Part shown: positions 18,133 to 27,088 of the stretch, in pieces
How the letters are laid out: each line of letters begins with the position of its first letter
Position numbering within the stretch: position 1 is the stretch's first letter
NCBI GenBank assembly: GCA_934217675.1
Contig: CAKQCV010000001.1
Coordinates: 1-64,000, forward strand
DNA: 64,000 nucleotides
Direction: 5' to 3'
Source of the DNA: an uncultured Prevotella sp.
Lineage (GTDB): Bacteria > Bacteroidota > Bacteroidia > Bacteroidales > Bacteroidaceae
Notes under the pieces: model-generated
Told to the model about the DNA's origin: nothing
The model's input: the letters and a program-made list of their open reading frames with translations, nothing else
Database searches by the model: none
Made by a program: the position numbers and the translations under genes

Positions 18133-18240
18133 AATATTTATATTCGCTTTTCAAGAAGGTCAAACCTTTTAACACGTTTTTGGTTGTGTGGGTTTGTGAC
18201 CTATATATATTGTAGAATGTTTTTTACGAAAGGAAAACGT

Positions 18241-18870
18241 ATGAAGAACAAAAAAATTATAGATTATACATATCGGCAAAAGCGTGAAATGATTGAATCA
18301 GGTCAGCATTTAGCAACATTCGCATTCGATGAAGATTCAAACGTGAGATTCGTGGTTGCAAAATACACTAAGGATAAAGAAATAATAGAATTACTTTCCA
18401 AAGACAAAAATGAAGCGGTTCGTTATATGATAGCCTTGATGTCTGATAATGAAACGTTGTTATCACGAATGGCAAACGACAGCAGTAGCTTTGTACGAAC
18501 AGCGGTAGCACAAAGCACCAAAGACACTGTTCTTTTAGATTATTTGGCAAAAGATGAAAACGTGAGTGTAAGAACGTGCGTAGCGGGAAACTCACATACT
18601 TCTTATAAAGCACAAGCAAAATTGGCGTTTGACAGCGATGTTTTTGTTCGAGTTGAGTTAGCAAGGAACACTTGCTACGAAAATTTGTTGTCACAATTGG
18701 CTGATGACACATACAAAAGTGTGCGAAACCGTGTTGCAGAACAAACAAACAATCCTGTAACACTACACAAACTTATGACCGATAAAGAAGAATATGTAAG
18801 TGCAGTTGCACGATTCAGGCTTTCACTGTTGTTAGAAAAAACTCACAACAGAAATATAAAAGAAAGATAA
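18241..18870 (+). CDS. LRV/HEAT-like repeat protein, 209 aa
   Basis: The product is built of about seven 23- to 24-residue repeats with the pattern (S/V)VR-x2-VA-x-N-x2-T-x4-L-x2-LA-x-D, the variant leucine-rich repeat (LRV) type that makes a curved helical solenoid. No enzymatic domain is visible. The start at 18241 follows AAAGGAAAACGT; an earlier ATG in the same frame has no ribosome site. It precedes a second LRV gene by 63 bp, and both end in the residues KER. Confidence 0.8.
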   Translation: MKNKKIIDYTYRQKREMIESGQHLATFAFDEDSNVRFVVAKYTKDKEIIELLSKDKNEAVRYMIALMSDNETLLSRMANDSSSFVRTAVAQSTKDTVLLDYLAKDENVSVRTCVAGNSHTSYKAQAKLAFDSDVFVRVELARNTCYENLLSQLADDTYKSVRNRVAEQTNNPVTLHKLMTDKEEYVSAVARFRLSLLLEKTHNRNIKER

Positions 18871-18933
18871 ACGTAAGCGAAGTTCACAAAATAACTTCTG
18901 TTTTCGTTTAACAGAAGTTGCAGAAAGGAAAAA

Positions 18934-20175
18934 ATGATGACAGAAAAATATTCAAATGAACAACTTGAAATGCTTATCCAGAGCATCATAGAAAGTGAAA
19001 ACCCTTCAGCCATTGCTATTATAGCCGAACAAGGATTTTATCACGAGCAATTAATGATGAGTGAGAACGAACATATAAGAGCTATCGTAGCAAAGTATAC
19101 TGATAATGTAAAATTTCTTAAAGCCCTTGCTACGGATACCGATATTAACATTTGCAAAAATATACTTAATAACTCTAATTGTACTCACGAGGTTGAAGAA
19201 ATTTTGGCACAAAACAGTAATCCTTATTGTCGCAGTGAAGTAGCCAAAAAAACAAAAAATCAAGATATTCTTAGATATTTAGCCAAAGATAAAGATTGGT
19301 GGGTTCAATGCAAAGTAGCAGAAAATGAAAAAACAACGCCCGATGTTCTTGCTGATTTATCAAAGCATAGTAGATGGGAAGTAAGAGAAGAAGTAGCAGA
19401 GAACGCAAATACAGCAGAAGAAACGTTGGAAACTCTTTCTTTTGATAAAGATGAGGAAGTGTATTTTGCTCTTGCATTAAACCCGAAAACATCTACTTCT
19501 ATTCTTGAACACCTGATGGAAAAGAAAATGAGTACGCAAGATAAAAGAGAACTTTGCGTTTTAATAGCAATGAATCCTAATTTATCGGAAGAATTATTTA
19601 AAGATTTTGCGAAAAGTTCTGATTACCGACTGCGTGAAGCTGTAGCAAGCAATGAAAACATACCTGCTAATTTGTTATCTGTACTTGCAAGAGACAATAG
19701 AAATGATGTACGTATGAATGTTGCTTGTAACAAAAATACAGATGCCAAAACCTTAGATTTTTTGCTTGAAGAAGAGGATTATTTAATAACATCGGCAATT
19801 GCAAGAAATCCTAATCTTCCTATCGACCTGTTACCAAAAATATTCAAAGCTAATGTAAGGCTAATAGACTCTACGATATTTAATAATTCTCAGATACCAG
19901 ATAAAGAGTTGTTACCTGTTATCAAAGAAAGATGGGACGATATTGATTTTATATACAATATAGCGGAATATTCAAACAGGGCGGCTATTCTTACGGCATT
20001 GGCAAAACATGAAAGCAAAAGTGTACGTTGTGTAGTATCAAATAATAGTAATACACCGACAGCAGTTTTGACAGAAATGAAAAACGATGTTTGCAATACA
20101 GTGCAACAAAATGCAAATAGACAGTTAGAGAACAGAACCATAAAAGAACGCAAGACAGCGGCAAAAGAAAGATAA
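18934..20175 (+). CDS. LRV/HEAT-like repeat protein, 413 aa
   Basis: About fifteen LRV-type repeats cover nearly the whole chain, with WWVQCKVAENEKTTPDVLAD and WEVREEVAENANTAEETLE as clear examples. The fold is probably a solenoid for protein or nucleic-acid binding; the partner is unknown. AGAAAGGAAAAA precedes ATGATG, and either ATG could start. It forms a rightward pair with the 18241 gene, unlike most neighbours, which run leftward. Confidence 0.82.
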   Translation: MMTEKYSNEQLEMLIQSIIESENPSAIAIIAEQGFYHEQLMMSENEHIRAIVAKYTDNVKFLKALATDTDINICKNILNNSNCTHEVEEILAQNSNPYCRSEVAKKTKNQDILRYLAKDKDWWVQCKVAENEKTTPDVLADLSKHSRWEVREEVAENANTAEETLETLSFDKDEEVYFALALNPKTSTSILEHLMEKKMSTQDKRELCVLIAMNPNLSEELFKDFAKSSDYRLREAVASNENIPANLLSVLARDNRNDVRMNVACNKNTDAKTLDFLLEEEDYLITSAIARNPNLPIDLLPKIFKANVRLIDSTIFNNSQIPDKELLPVIKERWDDIDFIYNIAEYSNRAAILTALAKHESKSVRCVVSNNSNTPTAVLTEMKNDVCNTVQQNANRQLENRTIKERKTAAKER

Positions 20176-20180
20176 GAAAA

Positions 20181-20211
20181 ACGGGTATCGTGAGATACCC
20201 GTTATATTTTT
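20181..20211. terminator. Bidirectional terminator
   Basis: Stem ACGGGTATC with GATACCCGT and flanking A and T runs, between convergent genes. Confidence 0.8.
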
Positions 20212-20716
20212 AGCTTGCGATAGAAGCAACGCTTAATTCTTTAATTTTTTTATCGACTGCCACAAGTTCTTCAATAGCTTTTTGCCAGTTTTCGTTGAGT
20301 ATGTTTATCACTAATTGCTTTAAAGAATTGTAAACATCAATATCGTAAAAGCGGTAATGAAAATCTGCTACATCAGCACTTGCTTCTGCTCTGCTACCGC
20401 TGAAGTTACCATATCCTTGCTTTTCAAAAACATTCTCGAAGAGTTTTTCAGGACGTGTAAAATGCTCTTTACGTCCTATCATTCCCCGCAACATATCTAA
20501 GGGATTTCTATAATATCCCTTGTATGTGCCATAAACGCCGCCGTTTTGAATAAGCTGTTCTTTAAGCATATCGTCTTTTAGCAGTTGCTTTTCGGTTTCT
20601 CCTTCTCTACGATTGTAAACGAAGTAACTTTTCCCGTCTTTTTTCATAAAAACAGGAAACAGTGTGTAGGCATCATCGTAAAAAGGTTCTGCCTCATAAA
20701 ATGTAATTGTTCCCAT
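20210..20716 (-). CDS. Hypothetical protein, 168 aa
   Basis: Unrecognised. The N-terminus MGTITFYEAEPFYDDAYTLF and FYDIDVYNSLKQLV near the end suggest a small globular alpha/beta protein. Its own promoter (-35 20787-20792, -10 20764-20769, 17-bp spacer) lacks the P-box palindrome. GAAAGGGAAAATT precedes the ATG region at some distance. Confidence 0.6.
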   Translation of the reverse strand: MGTITFYEAEPFYDDAYTLFPVFMKKDGKSYFVYNRREGETEKQLLKDDMLKEQLIQNGGVYGTYKGYYRNPLDMLRGMIGRKEHFTRPEKLFENVFEKQGYGNFSGSRAEASADVADFHYRFYDIDVYNSLKQLVINILNENWQKAIEELVAVDKKIKELSVASIAS

Positions 20717-20763
20717 GAGTTACGTTTAATTTTCCCTTTCTGTAATTTTATTCCCTATTTTGC

Positions 20764-20792
20764 ATTATAACACTCTAAATTGATAAAGTCAA
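20764..20792 (-). promoter_or_regulatory. Promoter of the 168-aa gene
   Basis: TTGACT (20787-20792), 17-bp spacer, TATAAT (20764-20769). Confidence 0.7.
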
Positions 20793-20802
20793 TGTGGAAA
20801 AA

Positions 20803-21050
20803 GCACAAAAAATGCGACTGACATTGCCCTAATCAGTCGCATCTGTGCATTATGTAACGATTTGCCGTTTTCCGTACACGGTCTTTTAATGGTTGGTTAC
20901 ATTTTTGTCGTTTGCATTTGTGGTATACAAACGTGCAGAAAATGGTAAATGTGCAAATTTTGCCGTGGTGTTAGGAGTCTCACCATTTGCACGATGGTTC
21001 TTCTTCTGAGAGCTGGATTGATTCTCTCGTTGTATAAGAAGTTCTGCATT
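20803..21050 (-). ncRNA. Structured RNA candidate beside cas12f
   Basis: It has its own P-box (21057-21085) and an intrinsic terminator (stem 20812-20821 with 20833-20842 and a U-run), with no open frame between them. The predicted ~240-nt RNA contains GUGCAAAU paired with AUUUGCAC, an inner GGUG/CACC pair, and a GUUUGUAU/AUGCAAAC hairpin. I find no CRISPR repeat or tracr core in it. It is downstream of the Cas12f-like gene and has the same promoter type, so a link to that system is possible but unproven. Confidence 0.6.
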
Positions 21051-21056
21051 GACTAT

Positions 21057-21085
21057 ATTATATCATAACGTGTTGCAAATGTCAA
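21057..21085 (-). promoter_or_regulatory. P-box promoter (RNA candidate)
   Basis: -35 TTGACA (21080-21085), 17-bp spacer, -10 TATAAT (21057-21062); the spacer palindrome is weaker here. Confidence 0.75.
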
Positions 21086-21096
21086 TACATTATAAT

Positions 21097-21126
21097 AGGA
21101 AAAAGCACCGTTTTCACGATGCTTTT
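21097..21126 (-). terminator. Terminator of the cas12f-like gene
   Basis: Stem AAAAGCATCGT with ACGGTGCTTTT and a U-run on the minus strand. Confidence 0.75.
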
Positions 21127-21132
21127 CGAGGT

Positions 21133-22440
21133 TTATTCTTTGTTTTTAACTGCTTCCTTGATGATTTCTTCAATGTCCTGTGTAGCGATATTTTGACTTG
21201 CATTGTAATCTGAACATTCTTCAAATCCGCAGTTGGTACATCTGAAGCGTTCTCTTGTCGGTCTGTTGTCAGTATGTATGCAACCACACTTGCTACATCT
21301 TAAAGTGGTGTACTTGGGGTCAATGTAAACCACTTTAATGCCACAAGCTTTTGCTTTCTGTTCGATTTTGCTCTGTAAGTCGTAATACGACCACTTCTTT
21401 AAGAAAGGCGTATTATCGGGGTCAGACGAGGAAATGCCCTTTAAGTTTTCCATCTGAATAATTCCGCAATTGTTGTTTTTTGCATAGTTCACGAGAGCAG
21501 TAGAATACTTATGATTTACCGAATCTCTGAAGTTTGCAATTGTTTTTGCTACATCAAAAGCGGGTTTTATACGAGTCTTAGTTCCGTGTCCGATTCTGCC
21601 CTTACCACAATGCTTTGTAGCTTTAAGGACGGAAATTCTGCGAGCTTCCACCCTCTTACGGAACGCTTCAATTTCGCCGCCTTCAATGGAAAAACGTTTT
21701 CTGTCGCCCTTAACAGAGGCAAATATAGGATATACAATACCCAGATTAACACCGAGTATTTTATCTTTATCAAGGTTATCTGCCATAGTTGCTTCAAAGC
21801 AGTAGCAAAGATTCAGACACCACATTTTCTTCTTCTTGTCGTATAAAAGCTTGCTACCTGCAATATCGTATACTTTGTCATAGCAACGTTCAAGGATAGC
21901 AATTTGTGATTTATCTTTTACACTTGCTTTGAATTTAAATCCCAGAGGAACTTCGTATTTTGCTCCCCCTGCCCTGTTGAGCAGTTTAAGAGTTAGATAA
22001 AAATGTCCGTCCTCGTATGTGAGGTCAATACACTGTTTGCTTATATCTAACGGCATATCTGCTTTATATGAAGGAACAGAAACATCTCCACGTAACATTT
22101 CTTTCTTCATACCATTGAATTTTGCAAGTGCGTCCCTTGAAGATGCTGACAAATTGCTTGTATACAACGTATACTTGCCTGTTGATTTCAGCTTGTCATA
22201 AACGTATCCACCTAACGTATAATTCAGAATATCCTTTTCTTTTGGATATTCCTCATACTGCTCTTTATAGTCATTAGAAAAACCGAGCCATTCCCAAGCA
22301 TACTGTAAAGACTTGTTTCTTATATCTCTGGTTTGCCGCTGTAAATCCCAGAGGATTTCGTTGACCTTCTTATAATCTACTTCCTCGCCGTTGTTGTTGA
22401 CAGTGGCACAGATTAAAGGAACTCTTACTATCTTCGTCAT
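21133..22440 (-). CDS. cas12f: Cas12f1-like RNA-guided protein, predicted nuclease-dead
   Basis: The 435-aa protein has the TnpB/Cas12f architecture and nearly the length of AsCas12f1 (422 aa, recalled). After N-terminal wedge and REC-like regions, RuvC-I reads ILGVNLGIVYP with Asn232 where the catalytic Asp belongs. RuvC-II is IIQMENLKG (Glu331), and RuvC-III is DYNASQNIA (Asp411). The four-cysteine zinc finger uses Cys382, 385, 401 and 404. The Asp-to-Asn change should abolish cutting but leave guide and target binding possible. The leader RNAs on this molecule resemble the Cas12f1 tracrRNA, which favours Cas12f over an IS605 TnpB. It is driven by the P-box at 22497 and has no adjacent cas1 or cas2. 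Confidence 0.87.
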   Translation of the reverse strand: MTKIVRVPLICATVNNNGEEVDYKKVNEILWDLQRQTRDIRNKSLQYAWEWLGFSNDYKEQYEEYPKEKDILNYTLGGYVYDKLKSTGKYTLYTSNLSASSRDALAKFNGMKKEMLRGDVSVPSYKADMPLDISKQCIDLTYEDGHFYLTLKLLNRAGGAKYEVPLGFKFKASVKDKSQIAILERCYDKVYDIAGSKLLYDKKKKMWCLNLCYCFEATMADNLDKDKILGVNLGIVYPIFASVKGDRKRFSIEGGEIEAFRKRVEARRISVLKATKHCGKGRIGHGTKTRIKPAFDVAKTIANFRDSVNHKYSTALVNYAKNNNCGIIQMENLKGISSSDPDNTPFLKKWSYYDLQSKIEQKAKACGIKVVYIDPKYTTLRCSKCGCIHTDNRPTRERFRCTNCGFEECSDYNASQNIATQDIEEIIKEAVKNKE

Positions 22441-22496
22441 TTTGCAATCCTTTCAAATATCGGTCTTTTTATAGCATTTCTGCTTTCGTTACATAT

Positions 22497-22525
22497 ATTA
22501 TAGCATAATGTAATGCAATTGTCAA
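22497..22525 (-). promoter_or_regulatory. P-box promoter (cas12f)
   Basis: -35 TTGACA (22520-22525), 17-bp spacer GCATAATG..ATGC, extended -10 (22497-22502). It is the same promoter type as four of the arrays. Confidence 0.85.
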
Positions 22526-22548
22526 TACAAAACGATGACCCAAAGCAA

Positions 22549-23790
22549 TCAAAGAACCGATTTATTGACATTTATGCTTATATCGCACGGACATATCATA
22601 AATTTGTTGCTATTGTTATCGGGAGAAGTATCACTTGAATTACGAACAAGAGAACCATTGCCATAGTTGAGAGCGTGACGGTCTAATGTTTCATCAAGAA
22701 CATTTCTTACGGTACGACCATTACCAAAAGAGGATAACTTACGTTCTTTTTCACAGCGGAGTGCAAATTTCTCTAAAGCCTCATCGGATACGGCGAACCC
22801 TTCCGAGTTTGCCATATTCACAAATATCTTTTTCATCTCCTCAGTGCTGTAATCGGGGAAATCGAGATATTCTTTAATACGGCTTTTAAAGCCTTCGTTA
22901 GAATCAAGAAGACCTTTCATATCATTCTTGTAACCTGCGAGGATAACAGTAAACTTATCACGGTTATCTTCCATTTCTTTTATAAGGGTAGCAATAACGG
23001 CGTTGCCGTATTCCGCAGAGCCGTCAAGAATAGCGTATGCTTCATCAATAAATAAAACACCGCCATAAGCCTGCTGAATAAGGAGTTTGGTTTTTGTGTC
23101 ACTCATATCTCCTGCTTTGAGAAAGTTACCGTCAATCTCGATACACTTATTTTCTTTGATATAACCGTATTTGTAGAGAAAACCTGTAATGATTCTGGCA
23201 ACGGTAGTTTTTCCTGTACCCGCAGAACCGTAAAAAACGTAATGTCTTCCGTTTGTTCCGTACTGACGTTTTTCTTTATTATATTTTTTCTTTCTTGCTT
23301 CCTGCTCGAATTTCATACGAGCAACCATTTCAGTTACCTTATTTTTAACAGGAACAAGACCGACCAGAGAATTAAGGTCTTCCTCTGGATTAAGACTGCC
23401 CTTTTTCGTTATCTTCTGTAAAACGCTTGTTGGAAGTAATTGCTCTATCTGAGCTAAACGCTGTTTATCAAGGGTTTCTCTTTCCGCTCTTGTCAAATTG
23501 GAATAAGTGTTCTTTTTACTGCGTCCAAACTCATCATATTCGTTGTCGGCAATAGCTTTTCCAAGCATACGTTTAAGCGGCTGTCTGAATACAAACCATT
23601 GTATGAACGCTATTAAAAATACGATAGAAGCAATAACAGGTATTTCGATGTTGTCAACTTGTATGTAATAATCGCATTGCTTGCTCAGAAACAATCTGTA
23701 CGCCCAATAGACACCAGAAGCAACGGGAAGTATCGTGCTTAAAGCACTGAGTACAATAGTTAAAGGATAACTTGTTTTTTTATTTTCCAT
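22549..23790 (-). CDS. Membrane-anchored AAA+ ATPase, SpoVK/CbbX-like
   Basis: The 413-aa protein starts with two hydrophobic segments (about residues 9-30 and 45-65). The AAA+ domain has Walker A YGSAGTGKTTVAR, Walker B GGVLFIDEAYA, a sensor-1 VILAGY and an arginine-finger region EGFKSRI. This subgroup remodels protein complexes, as in SpoVK and CbbX. The start at 23790 (MENKKTS) is preferred; GTG at 23802 directly follows the stop of the upstream gene and is also possible. Confidence 0.85.
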   Translation of the reverse strand: MENKKTSYPLTIVLSALSTILPVASGVYWAYRLFLSKQCDYYIQVDNIEIPVIASIVFLIAFIQWFVFRQPLKRMLGKAIADNEYDEFGRSKKNTYSNLTRAERETLDKQRLAQIEQLLPTSVLQKITKKGSLNPEEDLNSLVGLVPVKNKVTEMVARMKFEQEARKKKYNKEKRQYGTNGRHYVFYGSAGTGKTTVARIITGFLYKYGYIKENKCIEIDGNFLKAGDMSDTKTKLLIQQAYGGVLFIDEAYAILDGSAEYGNAVIATLIKEMEDNRDKFTVILAGYKNDMKGLLDSNEGFKSRIKEYLDFPDYSTEEMKKIFVNMANSEGFAVSDEALEKFALRCEKERKLSSFGNGRTVRNVLDETLDRHALNYGNGSLVRNSSDTSPDNNSNKFMICPCDISINVNKSVL

Positions 23791-23802
23791 TTGTAAATAC
23801 AC

Positions 23803-24189
23803 CTAACTTTCTATAAATATTGTGTTTTTATCACAAAATTTCATCTTCATTAGCTTGCGCTTTATTATGTATTCTTTTGTCCTTACGCCCTTAGCATCTT
23901 CGATAACAGTCTTTTTTGATTTGACATCGAAATACACAAAATCGGCTTTATATTCAACAGCCCGCTCATCTTCCATATTCTCATATTGACAAGCGGCAAT
24001 AAGAAGATAAGGAATTTGTATTTTCAAATCTCTTATTAAATCTGCTTTTTGCATCAGGTGCAAAACATTACATCTATCAGCTTCTTTTTTGCTGTCGTGA
24101 ACGTGTCCGTACTGACAGTGTGTTTTTTGCGCTCTGTATTTACTATTCTCTTGTTGCTTGTTGATTTCCCTATACTCGGCAACAGTCAT
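23803..24189 (-). CDS. DUF1064 nuclease-like protein
   Basis: The 128-aa product matches DUF1064: YKADFVYFDVKSKKTVIEDAKGVRTKEYIIKRKLMK, quoted here only as the segments YKADFVYFD and IEDAKGV, with the D-x(n)-E-x-K-like arrangement of T7 endonuclease I/VRR-type nucleases. Such proteins occur in phages and plasmids and are thought to act on DNA junctions. A very strong ribosome site (AGGGGGG) precedes the ATG. Its stop abuts the next gene. Confidence 0.75.
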   Translation of the reverse strand: MTVAEYREINKQQENSKYRAQKTHCQYGHVHDSKKEADRCNVLHLMQKADLIRDLKIQIPYLLIAACQYENMEDERAVEYKADFVYFDVKSKKTVIEDAKGVRTKEYIIKRKLMKMKFCDKNTIFIES

Positions 24190-24236
24190 TGATATTCCCC
24201 CCTATGATAATTTTCCTTTTATGAGTTTGTGGATAA

Positions 24237-24887
24237 TCAGCTTTTCCCCGTAAGCATTGCTTCCAAGCTGATGTGGAAATGCCCTGATATGGTAAGAAGG
24301 TTTGTAATGTTATATGGCTTTTCATTAGGCAAACTAAAGCCTGCGCCAGTTAAATCTTCTTCGGTTATATTGCATTTGAACAAATTGTGAACAATCGCTT
24401 GTGAAATAGTTTTTTGTAAATTATAGTATTCTTCGCTTTCTGCAAATGTATTTAAAATCTTCAATATCAAAGTGAGTGCGTCACAAGCTTTGTAGTTCGT
24501 ATTTATTTCCTTTATAACAATGCCGCTTCTTTTAAGAATTTCTACAGTACACCCCATATAGTCAGCGACTATTTCAAGTTCTCCTCTGTTAAGAGATGAA
24601 CAAAGGTCGGCATCTGAGAAAAAGGAAGGATTCACAGTGTATAAGCTAATTGCCTTCTTGAATGATGTAGTATTATCAGTTGTGTTAACCCAAGACGTGG
24701 TATCGAATAATAAATAATCGACAGGAACATCGAAATAATCAGAAAGTTTCATTAGAATATCTGAATTAACCGATGCTCCACGAGACCATTTAGTAATATT
24801 GCCTGTACTTAATCCTAATTTTTTTAATAACGGGGAAGGTTTTTCGCCTTTTTCTTTGCATAAAGTTTGGAGTTTGTTATAAAACAT
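24237..24887 (-). CDS. XRE-type HTH regulator, copy B
   Basis: The 216-aa protein starts with an XRE helix-turn-helix (residues about 5-60: LLKKLGLSTGNITKWSRGAS ... LSDYFDVPVDYLL) followed by a helical C-terminal domain of the kind seen in plasmid and phage repressors. It is about one-third to one-half identical by eye to the gene at 24914, including MFY(N/D)K at the start and the AEY-like ends, so the pair arose by tandem duplication. It may control the P-box or another operator. Confidence 0.75.
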   Translation of the reverse strand: MFYNKLQTLCKEKGEKPSPLLKKLGLSTGNITKWSRGASVNSDILMKLSDYFDVPVDYLLFDTTSWVNTTDNTTSFKKAISLYTVNPSFFSDADLCSSLNRGELEIVADYMGCTVEILKRSGIVIKEINTNYKACDALTLILKILNTFAESEEYYNLQKTISQAIVHNLFKCNITEEDLTGAGFSLPNEKPYNITNLLTISGHFHISLEAMLTGKS

Positions 24888-24913
24888 AAAAGTAATTATT
24901 TCCTTTCTTGTTA

Positions 24914-25570
24914 TTAAGCTAACATTTTCCCTGTGACAATTGATTCTAACCCCAGATGGAAGTGTTTTGAGATACGAATAAGAGTAAACGCAGAAAACGG
25001 TGTTTCGTAGGGAGAAGTAACGCCTATTTTAGTTAATTCTCTTGCCGATATGCCAAGTTTATACAGATTATTAGCAATTACCGATGATAAGGTGCATTGC
25101 AAATCTTTGTATTCTTTGCTTGTCGCAATCGTATTAAGTATTTCCAATACAAGTGTAAATGCGTCAGACCGCTTATACGATGTTTCTGTATCGTTAACAG
25201 TCACGCCGCTTCTACTGAATATATTGATGTTGCAATCCAAGTAATCTGCAAGAATTTCAAGTTCGCCCTTGTTAACTGCTGAACTCTTTTCTATGTCATC
25301 AAAGAATGGTGGTCTCGTGGCATACACGTTCATTGCTTCTTTGTAAGATGTCGTGTTTATAGTAAGCAGGTCGGGCGCATCTTCGTCACAAAAGAAGTAA
25401 TCAATCGGGACATCGAAATATTCAGATAATTTCTGTAGCATTACAGCATTTGGTAACAAACCATTTTGCCATCTTTTTAAATATGATGTGCTAAAACCAA
25501 GCACTTTAATTACAGGTGTTGGTTTGACAGATTTTTCGTTGCACAATGTTATGAATTTGTCATAGAACAT
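24914..25570 (-). CDS. XRE-type HTH regulator, copy A
   Basis: The 218-aa protein shares layout and several blocks with the neighbouring gene at 24237: an XRE domain (VIKVLGFSTSYLKRWQNG ... LSEYFDVPIDYFF) and a C-terminal region with NKGELEILADYLDCN. Both genes lie in one leftward run 26 bp apart. A pair of diverged repressors suggests specialised operators. No other strong DNA-binding candidate of this kind lies nearby. Confidence 0.75.
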   Translation of the reverse strand: MFYDKFITLCNEKSVKPTPVIKVLGFSTSYLKRWQNGLLPNAVMLQKLSEYFDVPIDYFFCDEDAPDLLTINTTSYKEAMNVYATRPPFFDDIEKSSAVNKGELEILADYLDCNINIFSRSGVTVNDTETSYKRSDAFTLVLEILNTIATSKEYKDLQCTLSSVIANNLYKLGISARELTKIGVTSPYETPFSAFTLIRISKHFHLGLESIVTGKMLA

Positions 25571-25615
25571 ATAATTTTTCCTTAAACAAATTACAGGATT
25601 TTAATAAAAAACATA

Positions 25616-26404
25616 TCACTTGTTCCCGTCATTCAATATTTCGTAAGCTTTATTGATACGAGCGGTGATTTGTGTGTTTTCTTCTTCGTGTAAAGCATCA
25701 TTCAGGTCTGGGTGAAATGCTTTTACAAGTGTATTTCTGTGCTTCTTTAATTCGGCAGAGGACGGTTCATCTTCAGTATCAAAGAACATGATGCCTTTCG
25801 CCCAATCGTAATTATTTTCCGTGTGAGTTATTTCATATTTCATTTTTTGTATGCTTTGAAGTTTTTTATTTAACCCGAAATATTCGTTATCAATCATTTG
25901 CTTGAACATTTCCCTGAAAACACAAAAAACAGGCGGCTCATTCCAAGCAACTTTGTCACCTTGAATTTTAAAATAACATTTTTGCCCTCTCGCAATTGTT
26001 GTTTCAGATGACGTGTTTTCAGTTGTAAAACTGAACTTAATATCACAAAGGACTCTATTGTTTACAAATCGTGCATTTGTACAATAAAGCCCTACACAGC
26101 TTAATTCGCTGACATAATATATATCTCCGAAACATAGCGGCAACCTGTTAGCTTGCCTGTTACTGATACAGAACATATTGTTTTTCCCGTCTATAAACAA
26201 AGAACCATAAGAAGCTGTACACGAAAATGTTTTGCTTCTTTTCTTGTTTTCTTCATAAAGGGATTTTAAATATTCTGTGTCAGCATATTTCAGATTGATT
26301 TTAGATGGAATATATTTTTTGCATTTGTTGCAAATATAACCATCAGCGTTTTTTTTACATAACAAGACGATTGAACGTCTGCATAAACAGCATTCTTTTT
26401 TCAT
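25616..26404 (-). CDS. Zinc-ribbon (DUF4428-like) and J-domain protein
   Basis: The 262-aa product starts with CCLCRRSIVLLCKK...GYICNKCKKYIPS, a four-Cys zinc ribbon, has a middle domain of beta strands, and ends with a J-domain-like helix pair containing the HPD motif in LVKAFHPDLNDA and the helix INKAYEILND. The HPD motif stimulates DnaK, so it may recruit the chaperone for replication or assembly. No signal peptide. Confidence 0.75.
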   Translation of the reverse strand: MKKECCLCRRSIVLLCKKNADGYICNKCKKYIPSKINLKYADTEYLKSLYEENKKRSKTFSCTASYGSLFIDGKNNMFCISNRQANRLPLCFGDIYYVSELSCVGLYCTNARFVNNRVLCDIKFSFTTENTSSETTIARGQKCYFKIQGDKVAWNEPPVFCVFREMFKQMIDNEYFGLNKKLQSIQKMKYEITHTENNYDWAKGIMFFDTEDEPSSAELKKHRNTLVKAFHPDLNDALHEEENTQITARINKAYEILNDGNK

Positions 26405-26456
26405 TGTTTTTTTCGTCCTTGAACATAAGTCGTAGCTTATAACATAGCCGACATGG

Positions 26457-27088
26457 ACTTACATCACACATTGGCATACAGTAACTCGCTATTATTTTTA
26501 TTCATCAAATAGCGACATCACCACTTACACCACGCATATAACGTGCGAGTTATAACAGGCTACCAATGAGCAACCCTAAAATGTCAGAGACCTTACATCA
26601 TGCACCTAACGTGCAAGTTGCTTCCTCTGATTGCTTCATACCTCGTTTTGTTATCTCACTTACGCCACGCACTTGACGTGCGTGTTGCTTCGCATCAATT
26701 ATGCACCGATTTCATCTGACACAAAACTTACGCTCCGCACGAACGTGCAGGTTGCTTCATCATCGCTCTGGCTGTCAAAAAAGCTATTTACCTTACGTTC
26801 CGCACGAATGTGCGGGTTGCTTTCTTTAACGGTCTTTTTTCGCTCCTGCTTGAGAAAGCTTACGCTCCGCACGAACGTGCGGGTTGCTTCTTGAAACGGT
26901 TTTAAACGGTATAAAACAGTATTCTTACGCTCCGCACGAACGTGCGGGTTGCTTCGAGGCTCTCGGCATCGCAAGAGTGACATTAAGCACTTACGCTCCG
27001 CACGAACGTGCGGGTTGCTTCAGGTTTTACCGTCTATTCCTTGACAAGCAATTTTGCTTACGCTCCGCACGAACGTGCGGGTTGCTTC
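26457..27088 (-). CRISPR. CRISPR array 3 (about 10 repeats)
   Basis: Repeats at 26524, 26592, 26659, 26727, 26792, 26859, 26924, 26990 and 27057 (32-33 bp each), with a decayed copy at 26457. Spacers are 33-35 bp. The three or four repeats nearest the leader are near-identical, and those furthest away are the most decayed, the classic leader-end polarity. Far repeats use the GCCACGCAC form and near repeats the GCTCCGCAC form. Confidence 0.93.

Noticed and set aside
20803..21050. Standalone tracrRNA beside cas12f
   Set aside because: The core CUCGGUAAGGUA and any anti-repeat are missing; kept as an unclassified RNA.
21133..22440. Call as IS605 TnpB
   Set aside because: No IS605 ends or adjacent tnpA, and the molecule carries Cas12f-type leaders and arrays. 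The relation to TnpB remains at family level.
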